A DNA stretch of 64,000 nt from CAYLJV01 sp964399085 (lineage in GTDB: Archaea > Hadarchaeota > Hadarchaeia > Hadarchaeales > JAGGTB01): assembly GCA_964399085.1 (NCBI GenBank), contig CAYNPN010000005.1, positions 1-64,000 of the forward strand, given 5' to 3'. This document shows, one piece after another, positions 61,667-64,000 of this stretch. Below the pieces are notes generated by a model. It saw nothing but the letters and a program-made list of their open reading frames with translations, was not told the origin of the DNA and searched no databases. The translations under genes were made by a program, and so were the position numbers. Position 1 is the first letter of the stretch. The number at the start of each line of letters is the position of its first letter.

Positions 61667-61786
61667 TTGAAATTCGGGCGGGCGGAAGCTGAAGAAAAGG
61701 AAAACCCTTACGGCGATACTTTCTTACTCCGCTCACCAGTAGACGAAGAACCTAAAAAAATTATATGCTCGGGAGGCCTTCTTTAA
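61667..61786 (+). pseudogene. Short protein-like fragment, probable gene remnant
   Basis: A 39-codon frame from TTG (or GTG at 61643) reads KFGRAEAEEKENPYGDTFLL and ends in KKIICSGGLL before TAA. Composition is protein-like but there is no ribosome site and no family match. It sits in a 770-base stretch (61498-62266) with no clear gene, so it may be a decayed gene end. Confidence 0.25.
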
Positions 61787-61893
61787 TCTACCAAACACCC
61801 CTCGCTTGGCACCCATGGTATCTTAGCTAGGGGAGAGGTAAATACTGAGAAAGAATGAAATGAACATCCTTTAGTCTTCCAAATACTCGACAG

Positions 61894-62109
61894 TCAAGCG
61901 AGAAGATTAGCAAAAAAGGTATGCCCAGTCAAGCTTTGTAACTGAGGTTCAAAACATCCAAAATTTTCTCCGCCCTTATAGGTTCCTTTTTTTAGCCCCT
62001 CATTAACTTCCCATTTCATGTCTTCTCTTCTGCGTCTTTCTGATGCTACTCTCCATACCTCTGAGGCTGGTGGGCTTATCCCCAAGTTTCTGGTGTTTCC
62101 GTCATTCAC
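61894..62109 (-). other. Doubtful 71-codon ORF in a long gene-poor gap
   Basis: A minus-strand frame beginning MNDGNTRNLGISPPASEVWR, rich in Arg and Glu in the middle (RRREDMKWEVNEGLKKG). No ribosome site, no family recognised, and basic composition unlike the acidic neighbours. GGAGGCCTTCTTT occurs as a near-direct repeat at both flanks (about 61772 and 62114), which could mark an insertion remnant. Confidence 0.25.
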
Positions 62110-62266
62110 CCTAGGAGGCCTTCTTTCTGGACTTCATAAAATTATCTTCGTTGCTTAAACAAAAAAATTTTCCATTATTTTTTGGGAAAAATAATTAAAA
62201 GAGTTAAATATTACTGTTAATTTAAAAATAAAGGTCCTTACATTTGGAATCTATTAGCGAGGTAAA

Positions 62267-62659
62267 ATGTTGAAACTGCAGGGCTGCACCAAGGATTTTC
62301 AGGGTTCGAACAAAATTGCAGATGACATAGTAAGTCTCTTGAAAAATCTCCTGGAGAAGGCAAATAACACTGAACCAAGCTCCGTCTCCTATCGACTGCA
62401 ACTAGCGAAAAGCGGGCTAGAGCAGACCATCGGAAGGAAGATAGAAATAATGGAAGATGAGACAGGGAGCAGGGGCTTTGAAGTAGACTTGTCGCTGAGA
62501 AGGATGGGAGATTTTTTAGAGGAAACTCTGAAAGTCCCAAGGGGGAAGGCTAAAATCGGGTTAACATTGAAGAAAAACAGTGAAAACTCGAAGTCGTTAA
62601 TATTCTTACAGAAATCGGCTTTAGAAAAGATTACCTCCCGGTGCATATATGCCGGGTGA
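62267..62659 (+). CDS. Hypothetical protein upstream of trkA
   Basis: 130 residues; ATG behind GAGGTAAA. Sequence is helical and basic at the start (IADDIVSLLKNLLEKANNTE) and C-terminus (KSLIFLQKSALEKITSRCIY). No family recognised and no membrane segment. It ends 38 bases before trkA on the same strand, so it may be part of the Trk operon and have a role there, but nothing in the sequence proves it. Confidence 0.55.
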   Translation: MLKLQGCTKDFQGSNKIADDIVSLLKNLLEKANNTEPSSVSYRLQLAKSGLEQTIGRKIEIMEDETGSRGFEVDLSLRRMGDFLEETLKVPRGKAKIGLTLKKNSENSKSLIFLQKSALEKITSRCIYAG

Positions 62660-62697
62660 TGGCTATTCCAAAAAATAAAAAATACAGGTGAGAAATC

Positions 62698-63351
62698 GTG
62701 AAAATAATTATTATTGGAGGCGGAAGAACGGGTCGAGGCCTAGCTGATAGGTTGTTAAAAACTGGCCACGAAACCACTATCCTCGAGTCGGACGAGGAAA
62801 AGGCCCAAGAGTTGGCTAGTTCCCTTGACGCTCTGGTAATAAAGGGAAGTGGATCGGACATAGATGACTTAAGGGACGCGGACGCCGAAAACGCCGACGC
62901 CCTCGCCGCTGTGACGGGATCTGACGAGGTGAACTTTATGGCCTGCAAGCTCGCCAGAGAGGTAGGGGTCGATAGGATAATCACGAGGGTAAACGATAGT
63001 AGCCATGCAGAAATGTTTGAGGATGAAGGCGCCGATGTTATAATAAATCCTATTGATGCCTCCATCGGCCTATTTGAAAGAGCCATAACGGGCCCTGAAA
63101 TTTACGGAATGTTAAGTTTGGGAGGAAGCAATGCCGACGTCATAGAGGTTTCGGTGTCCGAGGGATCAAAGGCCATGGGGAAGACCATCGAAGAACTCAA
63201 CATACCGGACCACTGTACGATATCGGTAATAACGCGGGATGATGAGCTAGTCTCTCCCAGAGGGAGAACTAAGTTTCGGGAGGGAGATCGTGTAATCTTG
63301 GCTGGAAAACCCGAAGACGTTATTGACACAGGAGAGCTGTTCAGGAAGTAG
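62698..63351 (+). CDS. trkA: TrkA-type K+ uptake regulatory protein
   Basis: 217 residues, GTG start behind GGTGAG. N-terminal RCK/TrkA-N Rossmann domain (KIIIIGGGRTGRGLADRLLK; TTILESDEEKAQELA) binds NAD(H) or ATP; VIKGSGSDIDDLRDADAENA and RVNDSSHAEMFEDEGAD follow. The C-terminal ~75 residues form TrkA-C (DVIEVSVSEGSKAMGKTIEE; REGDRVILAGKPEDV). It gates the TrkH pore encoded 70 bases downstream. Length matches single-RCK archaeal forms. Confidence 0.94.
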   Translation: MKIIIIGGGRTGRGLADRLLKTGHETTILESDEEKAQELASSLDALVIKGSGSDIDDLRDADAENADALAAVTGSDEVNFMACKLAREVGVDRIITRVNDSSHAEMFEDEGADVIINPIDASIGLFERAITGPEIYGMLSLGGSNADVIEVSVSEGSKAMGKTIEELNIPDHCTISVITRDDELVSPRGRTKFREGDRVILAGKPEDVIDTGELFRK

Positions 63352-63421
63352 AGAGGTTAAAAGGAGTCATTTCTTTTCAAATTAAAAAGGGGCCTTCAGA
63401 TAGCAGAACTGGGATGATATC

Positions 63422-64000
63422 ATGCTTTACTTCTTGGGTCTCACGCTGATAGTTATTGGGGGAGTGATGCTCGCCCCGGTACCTATCGCCCCCCTCCTGG
63501 GCGAAACTAGCCTGATTCCCTATTTCCTGATTCCGTCCGTAATAGCGTTCTCCTTGGGGATCCTGTTTTGGAGGGTGTTTGAGGAGGATGAACTTACTTA
63601 CGGCGAGGCAATGATCCTGGCCGCTCTCTCCTTCCTTTTGATATCACTTTTCGGAAGCTTTCCATTCATATGGGGGGCCGGTTTGGATCCCCTCAGCGCA
63701 TATTTTGAAAGCATGTCCGGTTTCACGACGACCGGCCTGACGATGTTCCAAATGGCGGGGCCAGGGATGATCAATGCTCCTGAGACTATACTTCTCTGGC
63801 GGAGTCTGACCCAGTGGGTTGGAGGCCTAGGGATAATGATTCTTTTCCTATCGACAATTCTCGGCGCGGGCAGGATTTCCAAAAGATTATTTTCGGCGGA
63901 GGGTGGAGGAGGGAGAATCGGGCCTGTAGATGAAAGGGGTCCCGAGATTACGATTAGCTCGATAGCGAGGTCAACATGGAAAATTTACGTCCTCTTCACC
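63422..64000 (+). CDS. trkH: TrkH K+ transporter pore subunit (partial, runs off the window)
   Basis: 193 codons to the window end. Start ATG behind GGGATGAT. Early helices MLYFLGLTLIVIGGVMLAPV and EAMILAALSFLLISLFGSF, the first filter loop YFESMSGFTTTGLTMF and WRSLTQWVGGLGIMILFLST are diagnostic of TrkH. It imports K+ under control of TrkA just upstream. The C-terminal ~300 residues are missing because of the window edge, not decay. Confidence 0.94.
   Translation, partial: MLYFLGLTLIVIGGVMLAPVPIAPLLGETSLIPYFLIPSVIAFSLGILFWRVFEEDELTYGEAMILAALSFLLISLFGSFPFIWGAGLDPLSAYFESMSGFTTTGLTMFQMAGPGMINAPETILLWRSLTQWVGGLGIMILFLSTILGAGRISKRLFSAEGGGGRIGPVDERGPEITISSIARSTWKIYVLFT

Overview
The window is archaeal. 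Supporting signs are a short HMf-type histone, Alba, ribosomal protein L40e, geranylgeranylglyceryl phosphate synthase for ether lipids, a type-A-like RNase P RNA, an initiator tRNA with a bulge-helix-bulge intron, a probable C/D box guide RNA, a TFB-like cyclin-fold protein, a FilR1-type regulator and TATA-box promoters. Proteins are rich in Glu and Asp, and there are two potassium uptake systems (KdpFABC with a Usp protein, and TrkA/TrkH), so salt adaptation is likely. The lineage cannot be fixed from the sequence. An uncultured euryarchaeal brine group is a guess.

Layout. 0-13 kb: a glycosyltransferase, then several sensory histidine kinases. Two kinases in the window (3.8 and 42.3 kb) have Gln in place of the phospho-accepting His. 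A receiver protein at 11.7 kb ends in a possible ferritin-like helical domain. This part also holds a TFB-like protein, tRNA-Val(CAC), an MscS channel, a nitronate monooxygenase next to an RnfC-like protein, and RNase P RNA. 13-24.4 kb: histone, GGGP synthase, L40e, NAD(P)HX repair enzyme, then a lysine/aspartate-family cluster (class III aminotransferase, lysA, aspartate kinase, dapA, dapB, asd) with a convergent dUTPase, and an initiator tRNA carrying a 30-nt intron in its T-loop. 24.5-30.7 kb: two HTH proteins, one embedded in four copies of a 16-bp dyad, and assorted metabolic enzymes. 30.7-39 kb: a P2-type cation ATPase, a Usp protein and a complete kdpFABC operon, followed by the guide RNA and a decayed gene. 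39-51.6 kb: ABC exporter, pseudo-kinase, UbiA prenyltransferase, GH3 beta-glucosidase preceded by a small amber-interrupted ORF, a PiT-like transporter with an unknown acidic partner, a metallo-beta-lactamase-fold protein and DUF2804.

The most interesting block is 51.8-57.7 kb: a FilR1-like regulator, a saccharopine-dehydrogenase-like oxidoreductase, an FGGY sugar kinase, a ComB-like (2-phosphosulfolactate phosphatase family) protein and a RuBisCO-like protein, all on the plus strand. The RuBisCO homologue keeps the carbamylated Lys and metal ligands but has lost several residues needed for CO2 fixation. The cluster therefore looks like an undescribed catabolic or salvage route in which a phosphorylated sugar or sugar acid is processed by RuBisCO-like enolate chemistry. 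The window ends with carboxypeptidase Taq, peroxiredoxin, Alba behind a structured leader, an LEA14-like membrane-anchored protein, gene remnants, and trkA-trkH (trkH runs off the end).
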